From NCBI RefSeq assembly GCF_040560245.1, contig NZ_JAKMWP010000007.1: DNA of 64,000 bases, one strand, 5' to 3'. Below are positions 1 to 8,707 of this stretch, in pieces. The position numbers were made by a program, and so were the translations under genes. The stretch comes from Morganella sibonii. Lineage in GTDB: Bacteria > Pseudomonadota > Gammaproteobacteria > Enterobacterales > Enterobacteriaceae. Numbering within the stretch: the stretch's first letter is position 1; every line of letters starts with the position of its first letter. Under the pieces are notes generated by a model. It ran no database searches and had not been told where the DNA came from. It saw only the letters and a program-made list of their open reading frames with translations.

Positions 1-113
1 CCTGACAACACCGAAGGTGTTTTGAGTTGAGAGACGAAGAAAGAATTTTTCAGCATAGTGAAGAGACGAGAGAGTCATTCATTATGAAAAGCTTGTTTTG
101 GATTAAACGAATT
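1..113 (+). other. 23S-5S rRNA spacer (distal end of an rRNA operon)
   Basis: The bases just before the 5S gene resemble the 23S-5S spacer of enteric rRNA operons, including the short hairpin ACACCGAAGGTGT near position 8-20 that follows the 23S 3' end in E. coli. The mature 23S gene must end at or just before the window start, so the operon is cut by the window edge. No tRNA is visible in the spacer. Confidence 0.75.
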
Positions 114-232
114 TGCCTGGCGGCCGTAGCGCGGTGGTCCCACCTGACCCCATGCCGAACTCAGAAGTGAAACGCCGTAGCGCCGATGGTAGTGTGGGGT
201 CTCCCCATGTGAGAGTAGGGAACCGCCAGGTT
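114..232 (+). rRNA. rrf: 5S ribosomal RNA
   Basis: The sequence follows the enterobacterial 5S rRNA almost base for base: it opens with TGCCTGGCGGCCGTAGCGCG and closes with AACCGCCAGG, whose ends pair to form helix I. The length of about 119-120 nt is normal. It is the last gene of the rRNA operon; no tRNA follows it before the terminator, unlike E. coli rrnH, where tRNA-Asp follows. The exact 3' end is uncertain by one or two bases. Confidence 0.97.
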
Positions 233-247
233 ATTATTAAGTGAAGA

Positions 248-271
248 AGCCACCCATTGGGTGGCTTTTTT
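248..271 (+). terminator. Rho-independent terminator of the rRNA operon
   Basis: AGCCACCC pairs with GGGTGGCT across a three-base loop and is followed by a run of six T. It lies 16 bases after the 5S gene and ends the rRNA transcript. Confidence 0.9.
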
Positions 272-389
272 GCGTTTGGGCGAAAAGAAAAACATCTTTT
301 TCACCTGAATACGTGTTCTGAACCGGATAGCATGAACCAAATTTTGCTAAGATAGTGGCGGACAGAAGCAAACAGTATCGGGGTCAGCG

Positions 390-1175
390 TTGAAAGAGAA
401 AAAAAACTGGTCCGTCCGGTATGTCGCAGGGCATCCGGCACGACAAATCCGCCCGATGTCAGCAGACATGCTGGGTAACGGATTGCCGGTTGGTTTACCA
501 TTATCCGCACCGGATAAAACTATCCGGGTTGTGGTCTGGAATATCTACAAACAACAGCGTCCTGACTGGCGTAAAACACTTGATCGTATTCTGCATGACA
601 CACAACTGGTCCTGCTTCAGGAAGCACAGCCCTCTCCTGAACTGGTCAGCCTGGCAGGCAAACATCAGCTGGTTGCCGATCAGGTTCCCGCGCTGCACTT
701 TCAGCAGCATCCTTCCGGTGTGATGACACTGGCTACCTCTCATCCGATTTATTGTTGTCCGTTACAGCAGAAAGAGCCGTTACTGCGTCTGCCTAAGTCT
801 GCATTAGTGACGGTATATCCGCTTCCTGACGGTCGTCAGCTGATGGTGATTAATGTCCATGCTATTAATTTCAGTTTTGGTGTGGATGTTTACCGGCGGC
901 AGCTGAATACGGTTGGCTCTCAGATCCGCTGCCATATCGGACCGGTTATTCTCGGCGGTGATTTTAATGCCTGGAGCAGACAGCGAATGAATGCTCTGAA
1001 GCGTTTTGCCCGTGCCCAGGGACTGAAGGAAGTGCTGTTTCCGCATGATATTCGTACCAAAGCATTTGGTCATCCGTTGGATTATCTGTTCTATCGCGGA
1101 TTTAAACTGGTTTTATCGGATGTTATGCAGACAGATGCTTCAGATCACCATCCTTTGATAGCAGAATTTCAATAA
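390..1175 (+). CDS. yafD: Endonuclease/exonuclease/phosphatase family protein YafD
   Basis: The 261-residue product aligns over its whole length with E. coli YafD as I remember it, including the blocks RYVAG near residue 9, VWNIYKQQR near 50, LLQEAQ near 71, GGDFNAWSR near 190 and SDHHPL near the C-terminus. These are the Mg-binding and catalytic motifs of the EEP (DNase I/exonuclease III) fold; the true substrate of YafD is not established. The chosen start is TTG, because the E. coli protein begins at the same place relative to RYVAG and no ATG lies upstream in frame. E. coli also has yafD close to an rRNA operon (rrnH), so this is conserved synteny. The ribosome binding site is weak. Confidence 0.9.
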   Translation: MKEKKNWSVRYVAGHPARQIRPMSADMLGNGLPVGLPLSAPDKTIRVVVWNIYKQQRPDWRKTLDRILHDTQLVLLQEAQPSPELVSLAGKHQLVADQVPALHFQQHPSGVMTLATSHPIYCCPLQQKEPLLRLPKSALVTVYPLPDGRQLMVINVHAINFSFGVDVYRRQLNTVGSQIRCHIGPVILGGDFNAWSRQRMNALKRFARAQGLKEVLFPHDIRTKAFGHPLDYLFYRGFKLVLSDVMQTDASDHHPLIAEFQ

Positions 1176-1316
1176 TTCGCTTTGTATCAAAAAAACAATA
1201 TATAAGTATAGATTATATAAGTAAGAATGATTAACTAACTGCTATAGTTAACTCCGTGTTGGTGTTGTGTGTCATTTATTTAATTTTAATGTTAAATAAT
1301 TAACCGGAGAAACTAA

Positions 1317-2504
1317 ATGCAGCGTATTGTTATTGTTGGCGGCGGTGCCGGCGGCACGATGGTCGCAAATAATCTGACCAGAAAGCTGTTAAATGATATT
1401 TATCAGAAGAAAGTGGAAGTTGTCCTGATTTCGGACAGTGAATGGCACTATTATAAACCTGCGTTTATGTATGTTGCTTTTAATCTGTATCTGAAAGAAG
1501 AATTACGCAAGTCACAACGCTCTCTGCTTCGCCCGGAAATTCAGTTTATTCATGACCGTGTTGAACATTTTGATTTCGCATCCCAGACGTTGCAGGGAAA
1601 AAATGGCACCAAATACGGGTATGACTACCTTGTGATCGCAACCGGTTGTCAACCGCGACCTGACCGGATTTCCGGAATGAAAGAAGCGGCCGATCATTTC
1701 TATCAGTACCAACCCGCCCGTCAGCTGGCTGAAAAACTGGCTAAGTTTGAAAAAGGGCGGATTTTTATTACTGTTTCTTTCCCGAATACCCCGAATGTAC
1801 CTCACCAGTGCGGCATCGCTCCGATGGAAACCACGCTGATGCTGGATGATTATTTCCGCCAGCGCCGTGTCCGTCAGGATATCGAAATCGTTTATACCTA
1901 TCCGACCGTATCACAACTGCTACGTAACTGCCTGTTTATGCAGAAAGATGTCTGTGAAGTACTCCCATCCGTTTTTCAGGAACGCAACATTCAGGCGCAG
2001 CGTGGCTTTACGCTGGAGCGGGTTTGCCCGGAGAAAAAGATTGCTTACTCCAAAGAAGGCGAAGAGCAGCCGTTTGATCTGCTGATAGGTACACCGCCGA
2101 TTTCTGCGGTGGAATCTGTACGTAATACCGGATTATCCGACGGCGACCCGGAAGAAGGCTGGCTGCCGACAGATCCGGAAACGTTGCAGGTGTACGGGCT
2201 GAAAAATGTCTATGTCCTCGGGGATACCGTGGATCTGCCGATCAGTAAAGCGGCGGGCAGTTGCCATAATCAGTCAACTGTCGTGGTAGATAATATTATC
2301 GGTGAGATGCGTTTCGGTTATACCACGGCTATTTATGACGGGCGGGTTCAGGCGGTCGCGCAGATGGGACTGAATGCGGGGATGCCGCTCCAGTATGATT
2401 ATAAGCATGATGTGTTACCGACACCGGCAACAAAACTGGGCGGCCTGCTGCGTACCGGTTTTAACCGCGGCTTGTACTGGTCAACCGTTCGTGGCCTGGT
2501 ATAA
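1317..2504 (+). CDS. FAD/NAD-binding oxidoreductase, sulfide:quinone oxidoreductase-like
   Basis: This 395-residue flavoprotein opens with the dinucleotide-binding motif GGGAGG (residues 8-13). It has a second FAD contact, YVLGDTVD, near 299-306. Three cysteines sit where sulfide:quinone oxidoreductases (SQR) keep their redox cysteines: C111 (ATGCQP), C165 (PHQCGIAP) and C316 (AGSCHNQ). SQR oxidises sulfide at the membrane and reduces quinone. That function is inferred from the motifs; related membrane flavoproteins (flavocytochrome c sulfide dehydrogenase, NDH-2-like enzymes) cannot be excluded. A good ribosome binding site (CCGGAGAA) precedes the ATG. The DUF1641 gene follows 14 bp downstream, so the two form an operon ending at the hairpin near 2929. 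Confidence 0.8.
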   Translation: MQRIVIVGGGAGGTMVANNLTRKLLNDIYQKKVEVVLISDSEWHYYKPAFMYVAFNLYLKEELRKSQRSLLRPEIQFIHDRVEHFDFASQTLQGKNGTKYGYDYLVIATGCQPRPDRISGMKEAADHFYQYQPARQLAEKLAKFEKGRIFITVSFPNTPNVPHQCGIAPMETTLMLDDYFRQRRVRQDIEIVYTYPTVSQLLRNCLFMQKDVCEVLPSVFQERNIQAQRGFTLERVCPEKKIAYSKEGEEQPFDLLIGTPPISAVESVRNTGLSDGDPEEGWLPTDPETLQVYGLKNVYVLGDTVDLPISKAAGSCHNQSTVVVDNIIGEMRFGYTTAIYDGRVQAVAQMGLNAGMPLQYDYKHDVLPTPATKLGGLLRTGFNRGLYWSTVRGLV

Positions 2505-2518
2505 CGGAGGAAACAGCA

Positions 2519-2914
2519 ATGTCTGCAACAGAACAAATGAATGAACACGCGGCTGCACCAAAACCTGAATTATCCGCAGAGACAGCGGAAAAACTGGCGG
2601 TATTAATGCAGCTGAACCGCTTTGATAATGTGATCGATCTGCTGTCTCTGGTATCGGATCTGGTTGATATTATCGGTAAAAATGAAGTCAATAAACTGGC
2701 CGATAATGCGGAGTCCGGTATTGCATTACTGTGGGAAAGCGGGCTGGCGCTGAATAAGGCTAAAATGGAAATGATGTACAGCGATGAAAAGTACAATTTC
2801 CGTAATACCTATAAGTTACTGAAAGATCAGGATACGCTTAAAGGTATTAATATGGTGCTCAGAACATTACAGATTATGGGCTCCCGCATTCAGCGTATTG
2901 ACAGTGAACCCTGA
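2519..2914 (+). CDS. DUF1641 family protein
   Basis: This is a 131-residue, mostly helical, soluble protein without signal peptide or membrane segment. The stretch from LMQLNRFDNVIDLLSL (about residues 30-45) to the C-terminal KGINMVLRTLQIMGSR fits the DUF1641 family. Members are often encoded next to SQR-like flavoproteins or formate dehydrogenase subunits, but no biochemical role is known to me. It starts 14 bp after the oxidoreductase stop, behind GGAGG, so it is co-translated with it and probably acts with it. Family assignment is from memory of its signature and context. Confidence 0.7.
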   Translation: MSATEQMNEHAAAPKPELSAETAEKLAVLMQLNRFDNVIDLLSLVSDLVDIIGKNEVNKLADNAESGIALLWESGLALNKAKMEMMYSDEKYNFRNTYKLLKDQDTLKGINMVLRTLQIMGSRIQRIDSEP

Positions 2915-2928
2915 TAACAGGATATAAA

Positions 2929-2957
2929 AAAACCGGGTGTTTTATTCACCCGGTTTA
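2929..2957. terminator. Bidirectional intrinsic terminator
   Basis: AAACCGGGTG pairs with CACCCGGTTT around a six- to seven-base loop. A-rich sequence lies on one side and a short T-run on the other. It separates the SQR-like/DUF1641 operon from the convergent permease gene and can serve both. Confidence 0.85.
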
Positions 2958-2985
2958 TTGTTTGCTGAACAGATAAATTATCTGT

Positions 2986-4347
2986 TTATGCCCGTTTTTT
3001 TACACCGGCAAAATAACCCACTGTCAGAATCAGCACCCAGGCAATTCCCACCATCAGTGCCACGCGGGTATCCGGGAAGTAACCCAGAAGTGCAATGACA
3101 AAGACCATAAAGGCGATGGTCAGAGCGGGTGCAACCGGCCACATCGGTACCGGGAATTTCAGCGTTTTGACCTCTTCCGGCTTCATCTTGCGGCGCATTG
3201 CCACCTGAGATAACAGAATCATCAGCCAGACCCAGACGGTTGCGAATGTTGCGATAGAAGCGATAATGATGAAGATTTTTTCAGGGATCAGGTAGTTCAG
3301 AACCACACCGACCAGCAGAACCGCACTCATCACCAGAACCGTCATCCACGGCACACCATTTTTGGTGAGCTTCATAAAGGATTTCGGTGCCTGACCTTCC
3401 TGCGCCATACCGTACATCATCCGGCCTGCGCCGAAGATATCACTGTTAATGGCTGATACCGCTGCGGTGATCACCACCAGGTTCAGAATATTGGCCGCGT
3501 AAGAGATATTCAGTTTCTCGAAAATCTGCACAAACGGACTGCCGTTATGGCCGATCTGGTTCCACGGGAAGATACACATCAGAATAAACAGTGTCAGCAC
3601 ATAGAACAGCAGAATACGCAGCGGTACTGCGTTGATCGCTTTCGGAATAGTTTTTTCCGGATTCTGCGCTTCGCTTGCGGTAATACCGATAACTTCAATA
3701 CCGCCGAAGGCAAACATCACAATGGCGAGTGAAGCTATGACCCCGCTTATCCCGTTCGGCATAAAGCCGCCGAATTCCCATAAGTTACTGATACCGGTAG
3801 GATGCGCGGTTTCCTGGCCGAAGCCGAACAGCATAATTGCGGCGCCGCCGACAATCATGGCGATAATCGCGGTCACTTTGATAATCGAGAGCCAGAACTC
3901 CATCTCCCCGAATATCTTCACGTGACATAAATTCAGCGCGCCAATGAAACAGACGATCCCCAGAACCCAGATCCACTGATCGACATCCGGGAACCAGAGT
4001 TTCATATAGAAGCCGAAGGCGGTGACGTCCGCAAGACAGACAATCAGCATTTCAAAAACGTAGTTCCAGCCGGTGAGGAAGCCGGCGAGCGGTCCCATAT
4101 AATGGCTGGCATATTGTGAAAATGAACCCGGGACAGGATGGTGAACGGCCATTTCGCCCAGCGCACGCATCACCATAAAGACTGCCGCACCCCCGATGAG
4201 GTAGGCCAGCAGAACAGCAGGACCCGCCTGCTCAATAGAGGCCGCCGAGCCGTAAAACAGGCCGGTGCCTATCGCCGAACCGAGAGCCATAAAGCGGATA
4301 TGCCGCCCCGTAAGCCCCCGTCGTAGCGCCGTATTATTTTCTTTCAT
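2986..4347 (-). CDS. proY: Amino acid permease of the APC superfamily, ProY-like
   Basis: The 453-residue protein has about twelve hydrophobic segments and the amino acid/polyamine/cation transporter signature at the N-terminus: LTGRHIRFMALGSAIGTGLF at about residues 12-31. The block FAFGGIEVIGITASEA near residue 218 and the C-terminal half match E. coli ProY closely. ProY is a cryptic proline-specific permease of the inner membrane, so substrate specificity here is only inferred; aromatic or histidine permeases of the same subfamily are alternatives. It stands alone, divergent from queE across about 150 bp. Confidence 0.8.
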   Translation of the reverse strand: MKENNTALRRGLTGRHIRFMALGSAIGTGLFYGSAASIEQAGPAVLLAYLIGGAAVFMVMRALGEMAVHHPVPGSFSQYASHYMGPLAGFLTGWNYVFEMLIVCLADVTAFGFYMKLWFPDVDQWIWVLGIVCFIGALNLCHVKIFGEMEFWLSIIKVTAIIAMIVGGAAIMLFGFGQETAHPTGISNLWEFGGFMPNGISGVIASLAIVMFAFGGIEVIGITASEAQNPEKTIPKAINAVPLRILLFYVLTLFILMCIFPWNQIGHNGSPFVQIFEKLNISYAANILNLVVITAAVSAINSDIFGAGRMMYGMAQEGQAPKSFMKLTKNGVPWMTVLVMSAVLLVGVVLNYLIPEKIFIIIASIATFATVWVWLMILLSQVAMRRKMKPEEVKTLKFPVPMWPVAPALTIAFMVFVIALLGYFPDTRVALMVGIAWVLILTVGYFAGVKKRA

Positions 4348-4495
4348 GTATTAATCCTGTCGCTGTCGTGATTAGCAGCGTTTTTACTGATGTGAAACGC
4401 GGTCAGAGTCAACCCGGTACTTTAACATAAAGAGTCATGCTGACGGGATAATTATCTGCAATAATACAGTCTTAAACGTAAGGAACAGATGAGTG

Positions 4496-5167
4496 ATGCA
4501 ATACCCTATTAACGAAATCTTTCAGACATTGCAGGGGGAAGGCGTTTTTACCGGCGTCCCGGCGATTTTTGTCCGCTTACAGCGCTGTCCTGTCGGGTGC
4601 AGCTGGTGTGATACCAAACATACCTGGGAACAGCTGCCGGAAAAAGCCTGCTCAGCGGAAGATATGATGAGTAAAACACAGGAAGATGACCGCTGGGCTT
4701 CTCTGGATGCTGACAGCATTATTATGCAGTTCGAGGCGAAAGGTTATACCGCCCGGCATGTGGTGATCACCGGCGGTGAACCGTGTTTATATGACCTGAG
4801 GCCTCTGACAGCGGAACTGGAAGCGCGGGGTTACGGGTGCCAGATTGAAACCAGCGGCACACAACCGGTACAGTGCAGTGAAAACACCTGGGTGACAGTA
4901 TCCCCGAAAGTGAATATGCGCGGCGGTTATGATGTGCTGACACCTTCTCTGCTGCGGGCTGATGAGCTCAAACACCCGGTCGGGCGGCAGCGGGATATTG
5001 ATGAACTGGATTTACTGCTGGCAAAACTGCCGGGGAATAAACATCCGGTGGTGGCATTGCAGCCGATCAGTCAGAAACCGGCGGCAACCGCACTCTGTAT
5101 TGAAACCTGCATCGCGCGAAACTGGCGTTTCTCGATGCAGACTCACAAATATCTCAATATTGCCTGA
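4496..5167 (+). CDS. queE: 7-carboxy-7-deazaguanine synthase QueE
   Basis: QueE is a radical SAM enzyme that converts 6-carboxy-tetrahydropterin to 7-carboxy-7-deazaguanine in queuosine (and preQ0) synthesis. The 223-residue protein begins MQYPINEIFQTLQGEG as in E. coli. It carries the enterobacterial variant of the cysteine cluster, CPVGCSWC (three Cys for the 4Fe-4S cluster), the GGEP motif and a nearly identical C-terminus (CIARNWRFSMQTHKYLNIA). A GTG lies one codon upstream (4493), but the ATG matches the family start, and AGGA lies at 4481-4484. Its stop codon directly abuts the stop codon of the convergent queD gene. Confidence 0.95.
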   Translation: MQYPINEIFQTLQGEGVFTGVPAIFVRLQRCPVGCSWCDTKHTWEQLPEKACSAEDMMSKTQEDDRWASLDADSIIMQFEAKGYTARHVVITGGEPCLYDLRPLTAELEARGYGCQIETSGTQPVQCSENTWVTVSPKVNMRGGYDVLTPSLLRADELKHPVGRQRDIDELDLLLAKLPGNKHPVVALQPISQKPAATALCIETCIARNWRFSMQTHKYLNIA

Positions 5168-5530
5168 TTATTCACCGCGGTAAACACAACCGGCGGTACA
5201 GGTCTCTTTGACCAGCACGGCACTCAGCATCGGCAGCAGCGGTTTGGTCTGCTGCCAGATCCACTCAGCCAGCACTTCACTGGTCGGATTTTCCAGCCCC
5301 GGAATCTCATTGAGATAGTGGTGATCCAGACGGTCATAAATCGGTTTGAACGCCTGTTTGACCTCGGCGAAGTCGATCAGCCAGCCGGTATGTGCATCCA
5401 CTTCACCACTCAGTTCCAGGCGGACAAGGAATGAATGTCCGTGCAGACGCCCGCATTTATGGCCTTCCGGTACGTGCGGCAGGTGGTGGGCGGCTTCAAA
5501 CTGGAACTCTTTAAAAATCGTGGTGGTCAT
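5168..5530 (-). CDS. queD: 6-carboxy-5,6,7,8-tetrahydropterin synthase QueD
   Basis: QueD converts dihydroneopterin triphosphate to 6-carboxy-tetrahydropterin, the substrate of the convergent QueE, in queuosine tRNA modification. The 120-residue protein is the normal length. It has the zinc-binding histidines (FEAAHHLP, and GRLHGHSF), the catalytic CGRLH cysteine, and the DHHYLN and ENPTSE blocks of the family. It is close to E. coli QueD throughout. It ends with zero spacing against queE, so the two genes share a junction without a visible terminator between them. Confidence 0.96.
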   Translation of the reverse strand: MTTTIFKEFQFEAAHHLPHVPEGHKCGRLHGHSFLVRLELSGEVDAHTGWLIDFAEVKQAFKPIYDRLDHHYLNEIPGLENPTSEVLAEWIWQQTKPLLPMLSAVLVKETCTAGCVYRGE

Positions 5531-5729
5531 AACTCTCTCCGGATAATGACGATATAGCGGATGAAAAGCGTCATTTTACGCAATATTCAGTGAAAATGTT
5601 ACCAAAAAACAGCAAAGTGACAGATAAATAACAGACCCCCTGTGTTATTCCGGCATCGACAAATCACGTTCTTTTCTCTATGTTGAAACGTCAGAATAAT
5701 AACGAATACACTCATTTACCGGGTTTACT

Positions 5730-7508
5730 ATGACATCGCCGACCACAACCTGTCCGATCTCCGCACCTGACTGGCAGAAACTGCAACCGTTACTTCATAC
5801 TCTTACCTCCGGACAACTGAACTGGCTGTCTGCCTGGTGCCGTGAACGGGCAGAGGATACGCAGCCTGCGGCGGCACAGGAAGCCGCGGATATTCTGCTG
5901 ATCGCTGCCTCTCAGACCGGTAATGCCCGGCGCGTCGCGGAATCTCTGCGCGATCAGTTATTCAGTGCGCAGCGGGCGGTACGGCTGGTGAATGCCGGGG
6001 ATATCTCACTCACCGGGTTCCCCGGATCCCCGCTGGTGGTACTTATCTGTGCGACCACCGGGGACGGGGATGCACCGGAAGAAGCCCTGCCGCTGTTCCA
6101 TTTTCTTCATTCCGTGCAGGCACCTTTACTGACAGATACCCGCTATGCGGTACTGGCGCTGGGAAACCGGGCTTATCCGCAGTTTTGTCAGGCCGGAAAG
6201 AATTTTGATAACCGTCTCCACGCTCTCGGTGCTCAGCGGCTTCTGCCGCGGGCGGAAGCTGACAGTGATTATCAGACCACCGCAGATAACTGGATCTCTC
6301 AGTTGCTCCCTGAACTGCTGAACCTGACGCAGCCTGCGGATGAGGAAAAACTCCGCCGTTTTGTTCACAATACTGTGGTGCAGATTGATTCACAGCCGCA
6401 TCAGCGAAACAAACCACAGTCTGCGGTTCTGCGCCGTGTTGTGCGGCTGACCGCTCCGGCGTCGGAAAAGCATGTCTGTCAGGTGGTGCTGGATATCAGC
6501 GGCACCGGATTACGCTATCAGACCGGTGATGCGCTGGGAGTGTATCCGGAAAACAGTCCGGAACTGGTCAGTGAGCTGCTGGGACTGCTCTGGTTTGATG
6601 GTAATGAACGCGTTACGCTGAAAGGAAAATCGTATTCGCTGCGTGAGGCTCTGCTGACGCAATGTGAACTGACCATCAACAGTGCACCGGTTGTGGCGGC
6701 GTATGCCCGTCTCAGTAATGCACCGGAACTGCTGGATATGATTGCGGACCCGCAGCAGCTGACGGCGTATGCGCAGCGCAGACCGGTGGCGGATATGGTC
6801 CGTGAGTTTGCGGTACAGACCTCCGCACAGGCCTGGGCCGATTGCCTGCCTCCGCTGATGCCGCGTCTGTACTCTATTTCCTCTTCGCCGCTGATTTCAC
6901 CGGATGAGGTGCATCTGACCGCCGGTGTGGTGGAGTACAGCACAGACGGACGCGCCCGTTACGGTGCAGCAACCCGTTATCTGACACACCAGTTGCAGCC
7001 CGGGGACACCGTCGCCTGTTTCATTGAGCATAATGACCACTTCCGCCTGCCGGATGATCCTGAAAAACCGGTGATTATGATAGGGCCCGGCACCGGTATT
7101 GCGCCGTTCCGTGCTTTTCTTCAGCAACGGGCGGCACAGCAGCCCGGCGGGAGAAACTGGCTGATCACCGGCAATCCGCATGAAAAAAGTGATTTTCTGT
7201 ATGAGGCGGAACTGACGGATTTTGTGCGTCAGGGCGTACTGACAGAACTGACAACCGCCTGGTCGCGGGATCAGCCGCAGAAGATTTATGTGCAGGATAA
7301 ACTGTCAGAAAGACGGGAAACGGTCTGGCGCTGGCTGGAGCAGGGCGCATATCTGTATGTGTGCGGGGATGCCTTCCGGATGGCAAAGGATGTTGATGCC
7401 GTATTGCTGGATATTATCCGCAGTGAAGGAGCCATGTCAGCAGAAGAAGCGCTGGTTTTTCTGAACGGATTACGGACAGCAAAGCGTTATCAGCGGGATG
7501 TTTACTGA
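5730..7508 (+). CDS. cysJ: Sulfite reductase (NADPH) flavoprotein alpha subunit CysJ, isolated copy
   Basis: CysJ passes electrons from NADPH through FAD and FMN to the CysI hemoprotein for sulfite reduction. The 592-residue protein has all three domains: a flavodoxin domain with the FMN loop SQTGNA at 61-66 and TTGDGDAP at 109-116; an FAD domain with RLYSISSS near 385; and an NADPH domain with GPGTGIAPFRAF near 450 and the family-typical C-terminal RYQRDVY. It is more divergent from E. coli than its neighbours. The third FMN loop reads LGNRAYPQF (144-152), where CysJ proteins usually have GDSSY. Position after queD matches E. coli, but cysI and cysH do not follow; the next gene is ftsB. Its partner must be elsewhere, or it serves another acceptor. 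Confidence 0.85.
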   Translation: MTSPTTTCPISAPDWQKLQPLLHTLTSGQLNWLSAWCRERAEDTQPAAAQEAADILLIAASQTGNARRVAESLRDQLFSAQRAVRLVNAGDISLTGFPGSPLVVLICATTGDGDAPEEALPLFHFLHSVQAPLLTDTRYAVLALGNRAYPQFCQAGKNFDNRLHALGAQRLLPRAEADSDYQTTADNWISQLLPELLNLTQPADEEKLRRFVHNTVVQIDSQPHQRNKPQSAVLRRVVRLTAPASEKHVCQVVLDISGTGLRYQTGDALGVYPENSPELVSELLGLLWFDGNERVTLKGKSYSLREALLTQCELTINSAPVVAAYARLSNAPELLDMIADPQQLTAYAQRRPVADMVREFAVQTSAQAWADCLPPLMPRLYSISSSPLISPDEVHLTAGVVEYSTDGRARYGAATRYLTHQLQPGDTVACFIEHNDHFRLPDDPEKPVIMIGPGTGIAPFRAFLQQRAAQQPGGRNWLITGNPHEKSDFLYEAELTDFVRQGVLTELTTAWSRDQPQKIYVQDKLSERRETVWRWLEQGAYLYVCGDAFRMAKDVDAVLLDIIRSEGAMSAEEALVFLNGLRTAKRYQRDVY

Positions 7509-7589
7509 TCTTCTGTCCGAATAACGGACGGAACAGTAGCATCCGCGCCGATCTTATGGGAAGATTAGCCGATCTTTTCGGGGGCAGTG

Positions 7590-7904
7590 ATGGGCAAACT
7601 GACGCTATTACTTTTGGTTATTCTGGGCTGGCTGCAATATTCATTGTGGCTGGGGAAAAACGGTATTCACGACTATGTATTGGTCAGTGAAGATGTTGTT
7701 GCATCAGAACAGGCAAATGTGAAGCTCAAAGCCCGTAATGAGCAGTTATTTGCTGAAATCGGCGATCTGAATGACGGGCTTGAAGCCATCGAAGAACGCG
7801 GACGCAGTGAATTAGGCATGATCAAGCCCGGCGAAAGCTTTTACCGTGTCCTGTCCGAAAAACGGACTCAGCAGAATGCGCAGTCACAAAGTCGCAGTAA
7901 CTAA
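7590..7904 (+). CDS. ftsB: Cell division protein FtsB
   Basis: FtsB is a small bitopic inner-membrane protein of the divisome that forms the FtsQLB complex and helps activate septal peptidoglycan synthesis. The 104-residue product starts MGKLTLLLLVILGWLQY, one membrane segment at about residues 3-20. A periplasmic coiled coil follows (about 30-70) and then the conserved RPGE-like KPGESFYRV block. A GTG one codon upstream (7587) is possible, but the ATG matches the E. coli start. The gene opens the ftsB-ispD-ispF-truD cluster, with 5 bp to ispD. Confidence 0.95.
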   Translation: MGKLTLLLLVILGWLQYSLWLGKNGIHDYVLVSEDVVASEQANVKLKARNEQLFAEIGDLNDGLEAIEERGRSELGMIKPGESFYRVLSEKRTQQNAQSQSRSN

Positions 7905-7909
7905 TCGCT

Positions 7910-8707
7910 ATGACAATACTTTCTTCCGCAATGACCGGTTCACAACCGGCACCGGACTTATCCGGTATTTCTGATGATGCTCCGGTCACGGCATTGATCC
8001 CGGCTGCCGGTATCGGTACACGGATGCAGTGCGAATGCCCCAAGCAATACCTCATGATCGCCGGAAAAACCATTCTGGAACATACACTCGCTATTCTGCT
8101 GGAACACCCGCGTATTACGCAGGTGGTGGTGGCGCTGCATCCGCACGATACAGTTTTCAGTACATTACCGGTGGCGCATCATCCGCATATCAGAACTGTC
8201 ACCGGCGGCGGAGAGCGCGCGGATTCTGTTCTGGCGGGTCTCGATTATCTCGCGGATCATACGCCGGAAAACAGCTGGGTACTGGTGCATGATGCTGCAC
8301 GCCCCTGTTTACAGTTATCCGATCTGAACCGGCTGCTGGCGGTTATGTCTGACACTCAGACTGATAACCGCGTGCAGGGCGCGATTCTGGCCTCACCGGT
8401 ACGCGATACCATGAAGCGGGGGGTAACATCTGCCGGATATACCGGTATTGATCATACCGTTGAGCGCACACAGCTCTGGCATGCACTGACCCCGCAATTT
8501 TTCCCGCTTCATCTGCTGCGCACCTGTCTGCAACAGGCGCTGTCTCAGCAGGCGGTGATCACCGATGAAGCCTCCGCACTGGAGTTCTGCGGCTATCAGC
8601 CTTTGCTGGTGCCCGGCCGGGCGGACAATATTAAAGTCACACAGCCGGAAGATCTCGCACTTGCCGGGTTCTACCTGTCCAATAACAATAAGGAACAGAC
8701 AACATGA
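7910..8707 (+). CDS. ispD: 2-C-methyl-D-erythritol 4-phosphate cytidylyltransferase IspD
   Basis: IspD makes 4-diphosphocytidyl-methylerythritol in the MEP isoprenoid pathway. The CTP-binding loop PAAGIGTRMQCECPKQY, with the conserved Arg and Lys, lies at about residues 31-47. HDAARPC, the DTMKR block and DNIKVT are also present. At 265 residues it is about 25-30 residues longer than E. coli IspD at the N-terminus; the ATG at 7931 would remove seven of the extra residues, so the true start is uncertain. The stop overlaps the ispF start by four bases (ATGA), so the two are translationally coupled. Confidence 0.95.
   Translation: MTILSSAMTGSQPAPDLSGISDDAPVTALIPAAGIGTRMQCECPKQYLMIAGKTILEHTLAILLEHPRITQVVVALHPHDTVFSTLPVAHHPHIRTVTGGGERADSVLAGLDYLADHTPENSWVLVHDAARPCLQLSDLNRLLAVMSDTQTDNRVQGAILASPVRDTMKRGVTSAGYTGIDHTVERTQLWHALTPQFFPLHLLRTCLQQALSQQAVITDEASALEFCGYQPLLVPGRADNIKVTQPEDLALAGFYLSNNNKEQTT

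Noticed and set aside
233..389. tRNA gene after 5S, as in E. coli rrnH
   Set aside because: No tRNA-like sequence is present; only a terminator is seen.
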